This document shows, piece after piece, positions 50,451 to 59,079 of a stretch of 64,000 nucleotides of DNA. The notes under the pieces are model-generated. The model was not told where the DNA came from. It ran no database searches and saw only the letters and a program-made list of their open reading frames with translations. The DNA comes from BOG-938 sp048498155 (lineage in GTDB: Bacteria > Pseudomonadota > Alphaproteobacteria > Caulobacterales > Caulobacteraceae). A program made the position numbers and the translations under genes. Within the stretch, counting starts at the first letter, position 1; each line of letters opens with the position of its first letter. The DNA lies in contig JBEHYN010000002.1 in NCBI GenBank assembly GCA_048498155.1, positions 1-64,000 on the forward strand, written 5' to 3'.

Positions 50451-52883
50451 ATGAAAACTACGACATCTATTTCCACGCGACTTCTGGCGGGCGTCAGCTT
50501 CGCTGTGTTGATGGCGGCGGCTGGGCAGGCCTGCGCGCAAGCCACCGACAAGACCGCCGGCACGGAAGTCAACGCGATCATCATCACCGCGCCCAAGGGC
50601 CAAGCTGCCGACGTGGCGCCGGTGAAGTCCTCGCTGATGGCGACCGAACCGCAGGCGCTGATCAGCCGCAAGGAAATCGAGGAAGTCGCCCCGCGCGTCG
50701 GCGACTACACAACCACCGCGATCCTCGCGCCTTCCATGAGCTCCGGGGGCAATCCGAACGGCCCAGGATCGACGGACGGCGCCAAACTGACCCTGCGCGG
50801 CTTTAAGGACGGCGAGTTCAATGTCACCTACGACGGCATCGCCTGGGGCGACGCCAACGGCCCTTCGCACCACGCCAATTCGTTCTTTCCGTCCTCGACC
50901 ATCGGGGCTGTGATCATCGACCGCGGTCCGGGCGGCGCCACAGAATTGGGACAGGCGAACTTCGGCGGCCAGGTCAATCTGTTCTCCCTGCCGTTCGAAG
51001 ATAAGCTCGGCCTGCGCCAAACCCTTACGACGGCCAGCTACGGCACTTGGCTCAGCGCCACCACGGTCACGACCGGGCCAATTAAGCAGCTGCACGACCT
51101 CAATTTGGTCGTCAATTACATGTCCTACGCCACCAACGGCTATCTGACCAACAGCCCCAGCAACGGTCAGAACATTTTCATCAAGGCCACGGCCCCGATC
51201 ACCAGCAGTCTGGGTTTCACGGTAGCCTACACCTGGAACAAGGACTTCTATAATCAGGGCGACAGCAACTCGACCGCCAGCGTTGCGCAGACTGCCTTGT
51301 ACGGCAAGCGTTTCGCCCTGAGCAACGATCCGACCCTGGCGACCTACAAGGGCTACAACTACACCAACAAGACGACCGACTTCGCCTATGTCCGGTTTGA
51401 CAATGATTTCGGCCATGGGCTGAAGGCGGCCAACACCACCTACACCTATGCCTATGTCAACAACACCTACGCGGCCAATGACGCGACGGCGGACAACTCC
51501 TTGACCTATTGGAATGGCTCCGCCACCGCGCTGACGAAGGCCTACAAGTGGACGCCCGCGCCGGGGGTCAACAACGCCGCCGGGGCCCAGGTGTACGGCA
51601 TCCCCGGCTATCTAAAGCGCAACCAATACCGCGTGATCGGCGATATTCTTAGGTTCGACAAGGAGTTCTCCACCGGCACGGCCACCCTCGGCGCCCTTTA
51701 CGAATATACCAATACCGAGCGCGGCAAGACCGACATCAATGTGTTGAACAATCAGCTAGATTATCGTGAAACTCAAACCAAGAACAAGCCGACTGGCACG
51801 ACCTGCGCCACCCAAGGCTACGCTACCTTGACAGGGGCGTTTGCCGGTTCCTGCGCGGTTCCACTCTATTACAACAACGCGGAATACTCGGGCTGGCATC
51901 AGTATCAGGTCTTCGCCCAGTACGAGTGGCGGCCGATGGATAAGCTGGTCATCACGCCCGGCGTGAAGTACGTCAACTTCAATCTGTTCGTACACGCACC
52001 GACTGACGCCAAGGTTCTGCAGCCGGTATTCGCTTCGCCGACCTTCACCAAGACCCTGCCCTTCCTGACCGCCAACTATCGCATTCAAAACAACTGGGCA
52101 GTTTACGCGCAATACGCACAGGGCTTCCTGGTGCCTGACGTCAGCATCTACAATGTGGCCAACCCTGCCGACGCTCACGCTGTCCCGCAGGAATCGACCA
52201 ACTATCAGTTGGGCACGGTGTACAGCGCCGGCAAGCTGAGCGTCGATGCCGACGTCTATTATATCGATTTCAAAAACAAGATTCAGACCCAGACCATCTC
52301 TGACCCCGCCAGTCCGCTGTTTAACGAGACGATCACCACCAATAACGGCGGGGCGATCTACTCAGGGGTCGAGCTTCAGGGCACCTACGTTCTGCCCAAG
52401 GGCTTCAGCGTTTTCGCCAACTACAGCACCATCAACGCCGTGGCCAAGAACGACACCGTCAACCCACTGAACAACGGCCAGCAAATCCCCGGCGCTCCGC
52501 GTTGGACCGCTGCAGCGGGCCTGCGGTCGGAATGGCATGATCTGGGTGTTTCCGGCAGCAAGTTGGTCCTCAACGTGACCGGCAAGTGGACGGGTGCACA
52601 GACCGTCAACGGCGCGACGGCGACGCTCGGGCCGGCCGGCCAGATTGACAGCTTCTCCGACTTCAACTTCAGCGGAACCTACAGCTGGAAGAACTACAGC
52701 CTGCAAGGTCAGGTGCTGAACCTGGCCAACAGCACCGGCATCACCGGCGTGAAGGGCAAGACCTATAACCCCGGCACGACCATCCTGGCTCGGACGCCGA
52801 CGGTGAACGGCGCCGCCAACCTGAACCAGTTCGTCTATGACACCGGCACGTCCTATCAGGTGACCCTGAAGGTGGCGTTCTAA
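50451..52883 (+). CDS. TonB-dependent outer-membrane receptor
   Basis: The 810-residue protein imports an energetically driven ligand through the outer membrane. It has a signal peptide (MKTTTSISTR..., cleavage near ACAQ-A) and a likely TonB box in VNAIIITA (about 40-47). A plug domain (EIEEVAPRVGDYTTTAILAP, GAKLTLRGFKDGEFNVTYDG, GGATELGQANFGGQVN) precedes a 22-strand barrel ending QVTLKVAF with a terminal Phe. The ATG at 50451 has AAGGGG six bases upstream. Substrate is unknown: no transporter or biosynthetic genes neighbour it. Codons are richer in Asn/Thr/Tyr than in nearby genes, as normal for barrels. Confidence 0.92.
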   Translation: MKTTTSISTRLLAGVSFAVLMAAAGQACAQATDKTAGTEVNAIIITAPKGQAADVAPVKSSLMATEPQALISRKEIEEVAPRVGDYTTTAILAPSMSSGGNPNGPGSTDGAKLTLRGFKDGEFNVTYDGIAWGDANGPSHHANSFFPSSTIGAVIIDRGPGGATELGQANFGGQVNLFSLPFEDKLGLRQTLTTASYGTWLSATTVTTGPIKQLHDLNLVVNYMSYATNGYLTNSPSNGQNIFIKATAPITSSLGFTVAYTWNKDFYNQGDSNSTASVAQTALYGKRFALSNDPTLATYKGYNYTNKTTDFAYVRFDNDFGHGLKAANTTYTYAYVNNTYAANDATADNSLTYWNGSATALTKAYKWTPAPGVNNAAGAQVYGIPGYLKRNQYRVIGDILRFDKEFSTGTATLGALYEYTNTERGKTDINVLNNQLDYRETQTKNKPTGTTCATQGYATLTGAFAGSCAVPLYYNNAEYSGWHQYQVFAQYEWRPMDKLVITPGVKYVNFNLFVHAPTDAKVLQPVFASPTFTKTLPFLTANYRIQNNWAVYAQYAQGFLVPDVSIYNVANPADAHAVPQESTNYQLGTVYSAGKLSVDADVYYIDFKNKIQTQTISDPASPLFNETITTNNGGAIYSGVELQGTYVLPKGFSVFANYSTINAVAKNDTVNPLNNGQQIPGAPRWTAAAGLRSEWHDLGVSGSKLVLNVTGKWTGAQTVNGATATLGPAGQIDSFSDFNFSGTYSWKNYSLQGQVLNLANSTGITGVKGKTYNPGTTILARTPTVNGAANLNQFVYDTGTSYQVTLKVAF

Positions 52884-52937
52884 GGCCAGTATGGGTCTGT
52901 CCGCGTACAGCTTGATTTGTGAACCGACCCCTTCCAC

Positions 52938-53027
52938 CGCTCGTTCCCGCGAAAGCGGGAATCCAGGTCTTTCCAGCTTGGCGATTTCTGGACAGGACTG
53001 GGTCCCCGCTTTCGCGGGGATGAGCGG
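52938..53027. repeat. Dispersed double-hairpin intergenic repeat, copy 2
   Basis: The copy has intact hairpins TTCCCGC-GAAA-GCGGGAA and CCCCGC-TTTC-GCGGGG between outer CGCTC and GAGCG. It agrees with 9490-9580 almost base for base. Weaker similarity extends to 52918 and 53065. It separates the convergent TonB receptor and glyoxalase genes. Confidence 0.88.
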
Positions 53028-53067
53028 GTTTTGGGCAGGGATTCAATCGTAACGTCAAAGCGTTAGT

Positions 53068-53409
53068 TTACCCCTCAGACCACACCGCCAGCTCGTTGCC
53101 GGCCGGGTCGCGGAAGTGAAACCGGCGGCCGCCGGGGAAGGTAAAGATCGGCTTGAGAATGGCGCCGCCGGCCGCCGTCACCTTCGCCAGCATGGCGTCC
53201 AGGTCGTGGGCGTAAAGCACCGGCAGGGGCCGCGCCTGGGCCTCGTCCGGGTCGGCTTGAAATCCGCCCTCCAGGCCCTCGTCGAAAGCGGCGTAGCTGG
53301 GCCCGTAATCGACGAAGCGCCAGCCGAAGGCCCGAGCATAGAACGCCTTGACCGCGCCGAGTTCCAGGCCGGGCATTTCAAGGTAATCGAGTTTGCCGTC
53401 TTCGCGCAT
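53068..53409 (-). CDS. Glyoxalase/VOC-superfamily protein
   Basis: The 113-residue product is a single VOC domain: LDYLEMPGLELGAVKAFYAR, FGWRFVDYGPSYAAF and RRFHFRDPAGNELAVWSE. The Glu in the last motif fits a metal ligand position. Such proteins may be dioxygenases, lactoylglutathione lyase-like or binding proteins; substrate is not predictable. AAGGGG precedes the ATG at 53409. A 37-base gap separates it from the upstream methyltransferase. Confidence 0.83.
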   Translation of the reverse strand: MREDGKLDYLEMPGLELGAVKAFYARAFGWRFVDYGPSYAAFDEGLEGGFQADPDEAQARPLPVLYAHDLDAMLAKVTAAGGAILKPIFTFPGGRRFHFRDPAGNELAVWSEG

Positions 53410-53446
53410 GATCGTCCCCTTATGTTCTTTTTTTGTTCCTATCTTT

Positions 53447-54103
53447 TCAACTCGGGATTGTCCAGACCCGCGTGCGCTTGATGTCCATGTCTTCCAGCTC
53501 ACGCGTGGTCGGCACTTGATAGTCGGCCAAGAGGTCAAGGCCATCGGCCGGAAAATATGACCGGCCGGGGTCGCCGATGAGCACGTGCGCACCGGCCGTC
53601 CGGGCATCATACAACCAGGCTAAGGCCCGCTCGGCCATGGGTTTTTCGTAACAGATGTCCCCCGCCAGGATCAGATCGACCTTCGGCGCGGGGCGGCCGA
53701 GCATGTCCTCGATCTTGCAGTCCACGGCCACGCCGTTGGCGGTAGAGTTCAGGGCGACTGCGGCGGCGCACAGGGGGTCGATGTCCACCGCTAGGGCGCT
53801 CCGCGCGCCCGCTTTCATGGCGGCGATGGCGCACAAGCCAGAGCCGCACGCCAGGTCCAGCACGCGGCGCCCGGCGGCTTCGTGCGGATTGTCCAGCAGA
53901 TAGCGGGCGATGGCCTGTCCGCCGGCCCAAGCGAAGGCCCAAAATGGCGGGGCCAGACCGGTGGCGGCGAGGGCATGCTCGGTCATGCGCCAGATCGGCG
54001 TGATCTCATCGGCGACATGCAGGAGGAGTTCGGGGGCGTGGGGAACCGGTCGAAGCTGTGTGTGGGCGAGGATGAATGCGCCGGGATCGTCGATGGCCGT
54101 CAA
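53447..54103 (-). CDS. Class I SAM-dependent methyltransferase (PrmA/ETFB-like)
   Basis: The 218-residue protein has the SAM motif VLDLACGSGLCAIAAMKAGA, followed by AVDIDPLCAAAVALNSTANG and DLILAGDICYEKPMAERALA. The pattern FWAFAWAGGQAIARYLLDNP is typical of the ETFB/nicotinamide N-methyltransferase-like protein methyltransferase group. The start TTG overlaps the ubiA stop by four bases (TTGA), so it is probably co-expressed with ubiA. The target is unknown. Confidence 0.83.
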   Translation of the reverse strand: MTAIDDPGAFILAHTQLRPVPHAPELLLHVADEITPIWRMTEHALAATGLAPPFWAFAWAGGQAIARYLLDNPHEAAGRRVLDLACGSGLCAIAAMKAGARSALAVDIDPLCAAAVALNSTANGVAVDCKIEDMLGRPAPKVDLILAGDICYEKPMAERALAWLYDARTAGAHVLIGDPGRSYFPADGLDLLADYQVPTTRELEDMDIKRTRVWTIPS

Positions 54104-55059
54104 CCGGTCAGCCCGCCCATGCCGCCGCCTGATCGCCAAACGCCGGCTATCAGGCCGACGAACAGGATCAGCCCCGCCACACGGTTGGAATTGAACAGGC
54201 GCAGGGCCAAGGCGCCGTCCTGGGTATTGGCCTTGGCCGCTTGGCGCGACAGATGCACCGCGTAGAGGGCCGCGAAGGGCAAGAACAGCGGACCCAGCCG
54301 CGCGCTGGCGGCTGCGCCCAACACCAGCACCACGCTGAGCGTGAAAAACGCCAGCACCACCTGGGGCGTGCGAGCGCCCAGCTTCAGGGCCGAGGATTTG
54401 ACTCCGACGAGGGCGTCATCTTCCAGATCCTGCACGGCGTAGAGCGTGTCGTAGCCGAAGGTCCAACAGGCCGCGCCCAGATAAAGCAGCACCGGCGGCC
54501 AGCCCAGCTTGCCGGACACCGCCGTGTAACCCAGCAGTGCGCCCCAGTTGAAGGTCAGACCGAGCCAAGCCTGGGGCCACCAAGTGATGCGCTTCATCAA
54601 GGGATAGAGCGCCACCAGCAAAAGGGCGCTCAGTCCGAGGGCGATGGCGGACAGGTTCATGGTCAGGAGGATGATCAGGCCGAGCAGTGAGCAGACGCCC
54701 ATGAAGCCCAGGGCCTGTTTGACGCTGATCTGGCCGCTCGCTACGGGACGCTGGGCCGTGCGTGCGACCTTGGCGTCGAGCTCGCGGTCCAGGATGTCGT
54801 TCCACGCGCAGCCGGCCGCACGCATGAGGACGGCGCCGAGGAAGATCTTGGCCAGCAGCGCCAAGTCGGGACCGCGTCCCTGCTGCGAACAGGCCAGGGC
54901 GACGCCTTGCCAGCCGGGCAGGAGCAGCAGCCAGGCGCCGACGGGCCGGTCCAGCCGGGCCAGCTTCAACCACGGGCGCAACACGGGCGGAGCGTGGCGG
55001 TCCACCCAATTAGTGGGGGAGGCGTCGGGTAGGGCTGAGTTTAGAGAGGCCGGGGGCAT
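54100..55059 (-). CDS. ubiA: 4-hydroxybenzoate polyprenyltransferase
   Basis: UbiA attaches the polyprenyl tail to 4-hydroxybenzoate in ubiquinone synthesis. The 319-residue membrane enzyme has two Asp-rich motifs: NDILDRELDAKVART in the second helix region and YDTLYAVQDLEDDALVGVKS between later helices. It has eight or nine hydrophobic segments. The ATG at 55059 gives the usual length; upstream in-frame starts would add a region without family pattern. ubiD is in the same window but separate. Confidence 0.94.
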   Translation of the reverse strand: MPPASLNSALPDASPTNWVDRHAPPVLRPWLKLARLDRPVGAWLLLLPGWQGVALACSQQGRGPDLALLAKIFLGAVLMRAAGCAWNDILDRELDAKVARTAQRPVASGQISVKQALGFMGVCSLLGLIILLTMNLSAIALGLSALLLVALYPLMKRITWWPQAWLGLTFNWGALLGYTAVSGKLGWPPVLLYLGAACWTFGYDTLYAVQDLEDDALVGVKSSALKLGARTPQVVLAFFTLSVVLVLGAAASARLGPLFLPFAALYAVHLSRQAAKANTQDGALALRLFNSNRVAGLILFVGLIAGVWRSGGGMGGLTG

Positions 55060-55209
55060 GGACGAGCTTTGTGCGATGGATGGCGCGGCCCCGCCACAAG
55101 GAAATATCAAACCGGGAACATCGCCGTATGGCGACAAGTTCCGCTATAAATGAGGCTGCGGCGAACTGGAGCCGATTTCGGGGTGTTGGGTTTGAGAGCA
55201 AGATCGTCG

Positions 55210-55455
55210 ATGAGACCTTACCCCCTTATGATTGGGCTGGCGCTGCTAGCCTTGACCGGATGCCTGGGCCATCGCCCCGCCAAGCCCAACCCCAGGCTCG
55301 ATCCGCTGACCACCTGTCCCAAGACTGACCCGTGCGACAAGATCGGCAACCGGCGCCAGTACTATGACCAGCGCGTCGCCCGGTACTACTACTTCGACAC
55401 CAAGACGGGGCGGTACTATTGGGAAAACGGCGCGCTGCGGTTTCCGGGGGCGTAG
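55210..55455 (+). CDS. Small lipoprotein, 81 residues
   Basis: A lipoprotein signal MRPYPLMIGLALLALTGCLG (Cys18) is followed by a short mature region with a Cys pair TTCPKTDPC and aromatic tail RYYYFDTKTGRYYWENGALR. It is likely an outer-membrane or periplasmic lipoprotein. No family is recognised. The frame is open 20 residues upstream but the signal peptide fixes the start at 55210. It converges on ppk2 with seven bases between stops. Confidence 0.75.
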   Translation: MRPYPLMIGLALLALTGCLGHRPAKPNPRLDPLTTCPKTDPCDKIGNRRQYYDQRVARYYYFDTKTGRYYWENGALRFPGA

Positions 55456-55462
55456 CAGCCGC

Positions 55463-56224
55463 TCACCGCTTCAGGCGTCCGTCGCTGAGCGCCTCGGCCT
55501 CGAAGGGGAACAGGACCGCCGGATCCGGCAATTTCACGCCTTTGGCCCGTTTGGGCGCCGAAAGGGTGTGAAGAAGGTGGCGCATGATATTGATGTGGGC
55601 GCGCTTTTTGTGGTCTGATTGAACGCAGGTCCAAGGCGCGGCCGGGGTGTGGGTGCGCACCAGCATCTCATCACGGGCGTGGGTGTAGTCGTCCCAGCGG
55701 ATCTGGGCTTGCTTGTCCATCGGCCCGGTCTTGAGCCGTTTGAGCGGGTCGGTGCGCCGCTCCTCAAGGCGTTTGTGCTGCTCCTTCTTGGACACATCCA
55801 GCCAGTACTTGATCACGCGTATGCCCGAGTCGGTCAGCATGCGTTCGAAGGCGGGCGCGTCGATCAGGAACTGCTCCTGCTGCTCAGGGGTCGAGAAGCC
55901 CATGACCTTGTCCACACCGGCGCGATTGTACCAGGAGCGGTTGAACAGAACCCATTCGCCCGCGGCCGGCAGGTGGCGCACATAGCGCTGGAACCACCAC
56001 AGGCTTTGTTCGCGGTCCGAGGGTTTGGGCAGGGCGATGACGCGGGTGGCGCGCTGAGACAGATGCTCGGTCAGGTGACGGATGGTCCCGTCCTTACCGG
56101 CCGCGTCCCGCCCCTCGAACACGATCACCGCCTTGTTTCCACTTTCCATGGCGCGGATCTGGGCCTTGACCAGTTCGATGGACAGATGGCGGAACTCCTC
56201 GTCGTCTTCCTCGGCTCGGCTCAT
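55463..56224 (-). CDS. ppk2: Polyphosphate kinase 2 family protein
   Basis: PPK2 enzymes transfer phosphate between polyphosphate and nucleotides. The 253-residue product has Walker A FEGRDAAGKDGTIRHL, a lid region with PSDREQSLWWFQRYVRHLP, and Walker B-like VLFNRSWYNRAGVDKVMGF. The length is typical of single-domain PPK2. The ATG at 56224 is preceded by AGGAAGGA. Nucleotide preference cannot be read from sequence. Confidence 0.93.
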   Translation of the reverse strand: MSRAEEDDEEFRHLSIELVKAQIRAMESGNKAVIVFEGRDAAGKDGTIRHLTEHLSQRATRVIALPKPSDREQSLWWFQRYVRHLPAAGEWVLFNRSWYNRAGVDKVMGFSTPEQQEQFLIDAPAFERMLTDSGIRVIKYWLDVSKKEQHKRLEERRTDPLKRLKTGPMDKQAQIRWDDYTHARDEMLVRTHTPAAPWTCVQSDHKKRAHINIMRHLLHTLSAPKRAKGVKLPDPAVLFPFEAEALSDGRLKR

Positions 56225-56297
56225 CGCGTCCTTCCTCTGCTCAGCGTGGCTGTTGGAAACCATCGCGGTTTGAACGCAGCAGCATTAAGATGGCGCC

Positions 56298-57053
56298 ATG
56301 ATCAGACTGTTTGTCGACGGCAATCTGGAGGCGGGCAAGCCGTTCGAGCCGCGGCCCGAGCAGGCGCGTTACCTGACTCAGGTGATGCGCCTGGGGATTG
56401 GGGCAGAGATTCTGGCGTTCAACGGCCGAGACGGCGAATGGCGGTCGCGCATCGCGCAGATGTCCAAACGCGGCTGTGTCCTAGAGCCGATCACCCAGAC
56501 CCGGCCACAGGCCGTCGGCCCCGATCTCGATCTGATCCTGGCCTTGGTCAAGCGCGGGCCGCTGGAGACCGTTGTGGAAAAGGCGACCGAACTGGGCGCG
56601 CGCCGCATCCGCCTGGCGGTCACCCGCCGCACCCACGCCGACCGCGCCAACCTGGGCCGGCTAAGAGCCATCGCCACGGAGGCCGCCGAGCAGACCGGGC
56701 GGCTGGACGTTCCGGACATTCAAGAGCCCCAGACGCTGGAGACCCTGCTGGACGGCTGGGAAGAGGGGCGCAGGCTGATGTTTTGCGACGAGGCCGGCGA
56801 CAATCCCGCCGTCGAATGGGGCGGGCAAAACGGCCGGGCGGGGTCGGCGCTGGAGGTGCTGGCAGGCCAGAAGGGCGGGCCTTGGGCCTTGTTGATTGGG
56901 CCAGAGGGCGGGTTTGATCCAAAGGAACGGGACCGCCTGCGCGCCTTGCCCTATGTCGCGCCGGTGTCGCTTGGGCCGCGTATATTGCGCGCCGACACCG
57001 CCGCAATCAGCGCCTTGACCCTGTGGCAGGCCGCCTTGGGCGATTGGCGTTGA
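56298..57053 (+). CDS. rsmE: 16S rRNA m3U1498 methyltransferase
   Basis: RsmE methylates U1498 of 16S rRNA at N3. The 251-residue SPOUT enzyme starts MIRLFVDGNLEAGKPFEPRP, continues HYLTQVMRLGIGAEILAFNG-like PUA region (here ARYLTQVMRLG) and ends with the knot motifs LLIGPEGGFDPKERDRLRAL and LGPRILRADTAAISALTLWQ. It lies just before gshA, the same arrangement as in Caulobacter. The divergent ppk2 start is 73 bases away. Confidence 0.95.
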   Translation: MIRLFVDGNLEAGKPFEPRPEQARYLTQVMRLGIGAEILAFNGRDGEWRSRIAQMSKRGCVLEPITQTRPQAVGPDLDLILALVKRGPLETVVEKATELGARRIRLAVTRRTHADRANLGRLRAIATEAAEQTGRLDVPDIQEPQTLETLLDGWEEGRRLMFCDEAGDNPAVEWGGQNGRAGSALEVLAGQKGGPWALLIGPEGGFDPKERDRLRALPYVAPVSLGPRILRADTAAISALTLWQAALGDWR

Positions 57054-57162
57054 TCGGCCGAGCCTCTTGAGCTTGAGCCGTAAGGCCCTTAACTGCGCTG
57101 TCTCGGGCGGAACGACGTCGTCCCTCGCGTCTTCTCCGATGACGGGGATTTGGGAGTAGGGC

Positions 57163-58518
57163 ATGGCTGCAGCCTCGATAGACGATAGGCCGCTGACCAC
57201 CGATCAACTGGCCGAGCATCTGGCCGCCGGCTGCAAGCCGGATGGCCCGTTCCTCATCGGCGCCGAACACGAGAAGTTTGTCTTCCACACCGGCTCCCAT
57301 TCGCCCGTGCCCTATGAGCCGGACGGCATTCTGGCCTTGCTCGAAGGGCTCGAGCAATTCGGCTGGCAAGGCGTTTACGAGGGTGAGACCCTGATCGCCC
57401 TGCAACGGGGCAAGGCCAATGTCAGTCTGGAGCCGGCCGGTCAATTCGAGCTATCGGGCGCGCCGCTGGAGTCGATCCACGAGATCTGCGCGGAAACCCG
57501 TCAGCATCTGAGCGAGGTTAAGGCGGTCGCCGATCCGCTCGGCATTGGCTTTCTGGGCCTGGGCTTCACGCCGACCTGGCGGCGTGAGGACTGCCCGATC
57601 ATGCCCAAGCAGCGCTACGGCATCATGCGCGCCTATATGCCCAAGGTCGGCGGCAAGGGCTTGGACATGATGCTGCGCACCTGCACGGTGCAGGCCAATC
57701 TCGACTTCGCCTCCGAAGCCGACATGATCAAGAAGTTCCGTGTGAGCTTGGCGCTGCAGCCCATCGCCACAGCTCTGTTCGCCAATTCGCCTTTCGTGGA
57801 AGGCAAGCCCTCGGGCCTGCTGTCCAGCCGCGCCAATGTCTGGACCGACACCGATCCGGACCGAACGGGCATGCTGGATTTCGTATTCCAGCCGGGGTTC
57901 GGTTTTGAGACCTACGCCCGCTACGCGCTCGACGTGCCGATGTATTTCGTCAAGCGCGGCGAGCGTTACATCGACACCGCTGGCCGTTCCTTCCGCGCCT
58001 TCTTGCAGGGCGAACTGGCCGAGTTGCCTGGCGAGCGCGCCACGCTAGGCGATTGGGCCGACCATCTGACCACAATCTTCCCCGAGGTTCGGCTGAAGCA
58101 GTACCTGGAGATGCGCGGGGCGGATTCGGGCCCGGCCAACCGCATCTGCGCCCTGCCGGCCCTGTGGGCGGGCCTGCTGTACGACAGCGTGGCTTTGGAG
58201 TCCGCCTGGAGCCTGTGCAAGGACTGGACGCCTGAACAGCGGGCTCAGCTGCGCCAGGACGCGGCGCGCACCGGCTTGAAGGGCGAGATCGGATCGCGCA
58301 CGGTTCAGGGGGTGGCGCGCGACATGGTGGCCATCGCCAAGAGCGGCCTACGCCGCCGGGCTAAGCTGAACGCCCACGGCAACGACGAGACCGGCTTCCT
58401 GACCGAACTGGAAGAGATCGCCGACAGCGGGATCACCCCGGCCGAACGGCTGCTTGAGCTGTATCACGGCCCCTGGCAGGGGGATGCGGGCCGCGCCTAT
58501 GAGGACCTCGCCTATTAG
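57163..58518 (+). CDS. gshA: Glutamate-cysteine ligase
   Basis: GshA makes gamma-glutamylcysteine, the first step of glutathione synthesis. The 451-residue product belongs to the alphaproteobacterial/plant-type group. It has FLIGAEHEKFVFH, ALQRGKANVSLEPAGQFELS, PKQRYGIMRAYMPKVGGKGL and FEPVRLKQYLEMRGAD-like residues (here FPEVRLKQYLEMRGAD). This differs from the E. coli GshA type. It ends in a stem-loop repeat region 14 bases downstream. Confidence 0.95.
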   Translation: MAAASIDDRPLTTDQLAEHLAAGCKPDGPFLIGAEHEKFVFHTGSHSPVPYEPDGILALLEGLEQFGWQGVYEGETLIALQRGKANVSLEPAGQFELSGAPLESIHEICAETRQHLSEVKAVADPLGIGFLGLGFTPTWRREDCPIMPKQRYGIMRAYMPKVGGKGLDMMLRTCTVQANLDFASEADMIKKFRVSLALQPIATALFANSPFVEGKPSGLLSSRANVWTDTDPDRTGMLDFVFQPGFGFETYARYALDVPMYFVKRGERYIDTAGRSFRAFLQGELAELPGERATLGDWADHLTTIFPEVRLKQYLEMRGADSGPANRICALPALWAGLLYDSVALESAWSLCKDWTPEQRAQLRQDAARTGLKGEIGSRTVQGVARDMVAIAKSGLRRRAKLNAHGNDETGFLTELEEIADSGITPAERLLELYHGPWQGDAGRAYEDLAY

Positions 58519-58531
58519 GGCGAGGCGAATA

Positions 58532-58625
58532 GATTATTGAACCACCAAGGACACGAAGATCACCAAGAGCGCGGTGTTTCCTTGGTGTCCTTGGTGTCCT
58601 TGGTGAGCTTGGTGGTTCAATAATC
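58532..58625. repeat. CACCAAG inverted-repeat element, copy 2
   Basis: The ends GATTATTGAACCACCAAG and CTTGGTGGTTCAATAATC are perfectly complementary over 18 bases. The middle carries repeated CCTTGGTGT units (three in tandem) and CACCAAG. The same type occurs at 45804-45880, shorter by one unit. It lies between gshA and convergent DUF427. Confidence 0.9.
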
Positions 58626-58675
58626 TTGCTCCCGGCTTGCGCCGGGGGAGACCTGATGAAGCGGATCGATAAGGC

Positions 58676-59071
58676 CTAAGGATGGACCGCGTGGGGCTCC
58701 AACGCCTCTTCGCCCGGACCCCGTTGGTAGATTTCGACCTTGTCGGGGTAGAACGCCAGGTAGCCCTTCAGGGCCAGGACTGCGGGGATCGGGTCCTCGT
58801 AGCTCCACACCACGTTTTCAGCGACCTGATCATCCTTGGTCAGGGTGAAGTAGCTGGCCTTGCCCTTGTAGGGGCAGCGCGTGCGGTGGTCCGTCTTGCT
58901 CAAGAGGTCCATCACCACGTCGTCGCGCGGGAAGTACTGCACCGGATCAAGCCCTGTCTCCACCACCGTAAGGGCGTGGTTGGTATCGGCGATCACATGG
59001 CCCGCGAACATGGCTCTGACGCTATGCATGTTGGCCTTGACGCGCACGGTATGGGGGGCAGGGGTCATCAT
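58676..59071 (-). CDS. DUF427 protein
   Basis: The 131-residue protein has RVKANMHSVRAMFAGHVIAD, VQYFPRDDVVMDLLSKTDHR, CPYKGKASYFTLTKDDQVAE and WSYEDPIPAVLALKGYLAFY, an almost perfect DUF427 domain. Its function is unknown, although the fold is a small beta-barrel. TGAGGAG precedes the ATG at 59071. The OPT transporter stop lies eight bases upstream, so both may be co-transcribed. Confidence 0.9.
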   Translation of the reverse strand: MMTPAPHTVRVKANMHSVRAMFAGHVIADTNHALTVVETGLDPVQYFPRDDVVMDLLSKTDHRTRCPYKGKASYFTLTKDDQVAENVVWSYEDPIPAVLALKGYLAFYPDKVEIYQRGPGEEALEPHAVHP

Positions 59072-59079
59072 AGTGCTCC

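Noticed and set aside
50322..51416. 364-codon minus-strand frame within the TonB receptor
   Set aside because: Overlaps the conserved signal peptide and plug domain of the receptor.
55619..56917. 432-codon plus-strand frame across ppk2 and rsmE
   Set aside because: It overlaps two confident genes on opposite strands and its second half is a shifted frame of rsmE.
58532..58625. CRISPR-like short repeats
   Set aside because: The repeats are adjacent units inside one inverted repeat, without spacers of regular size and without cas genes.
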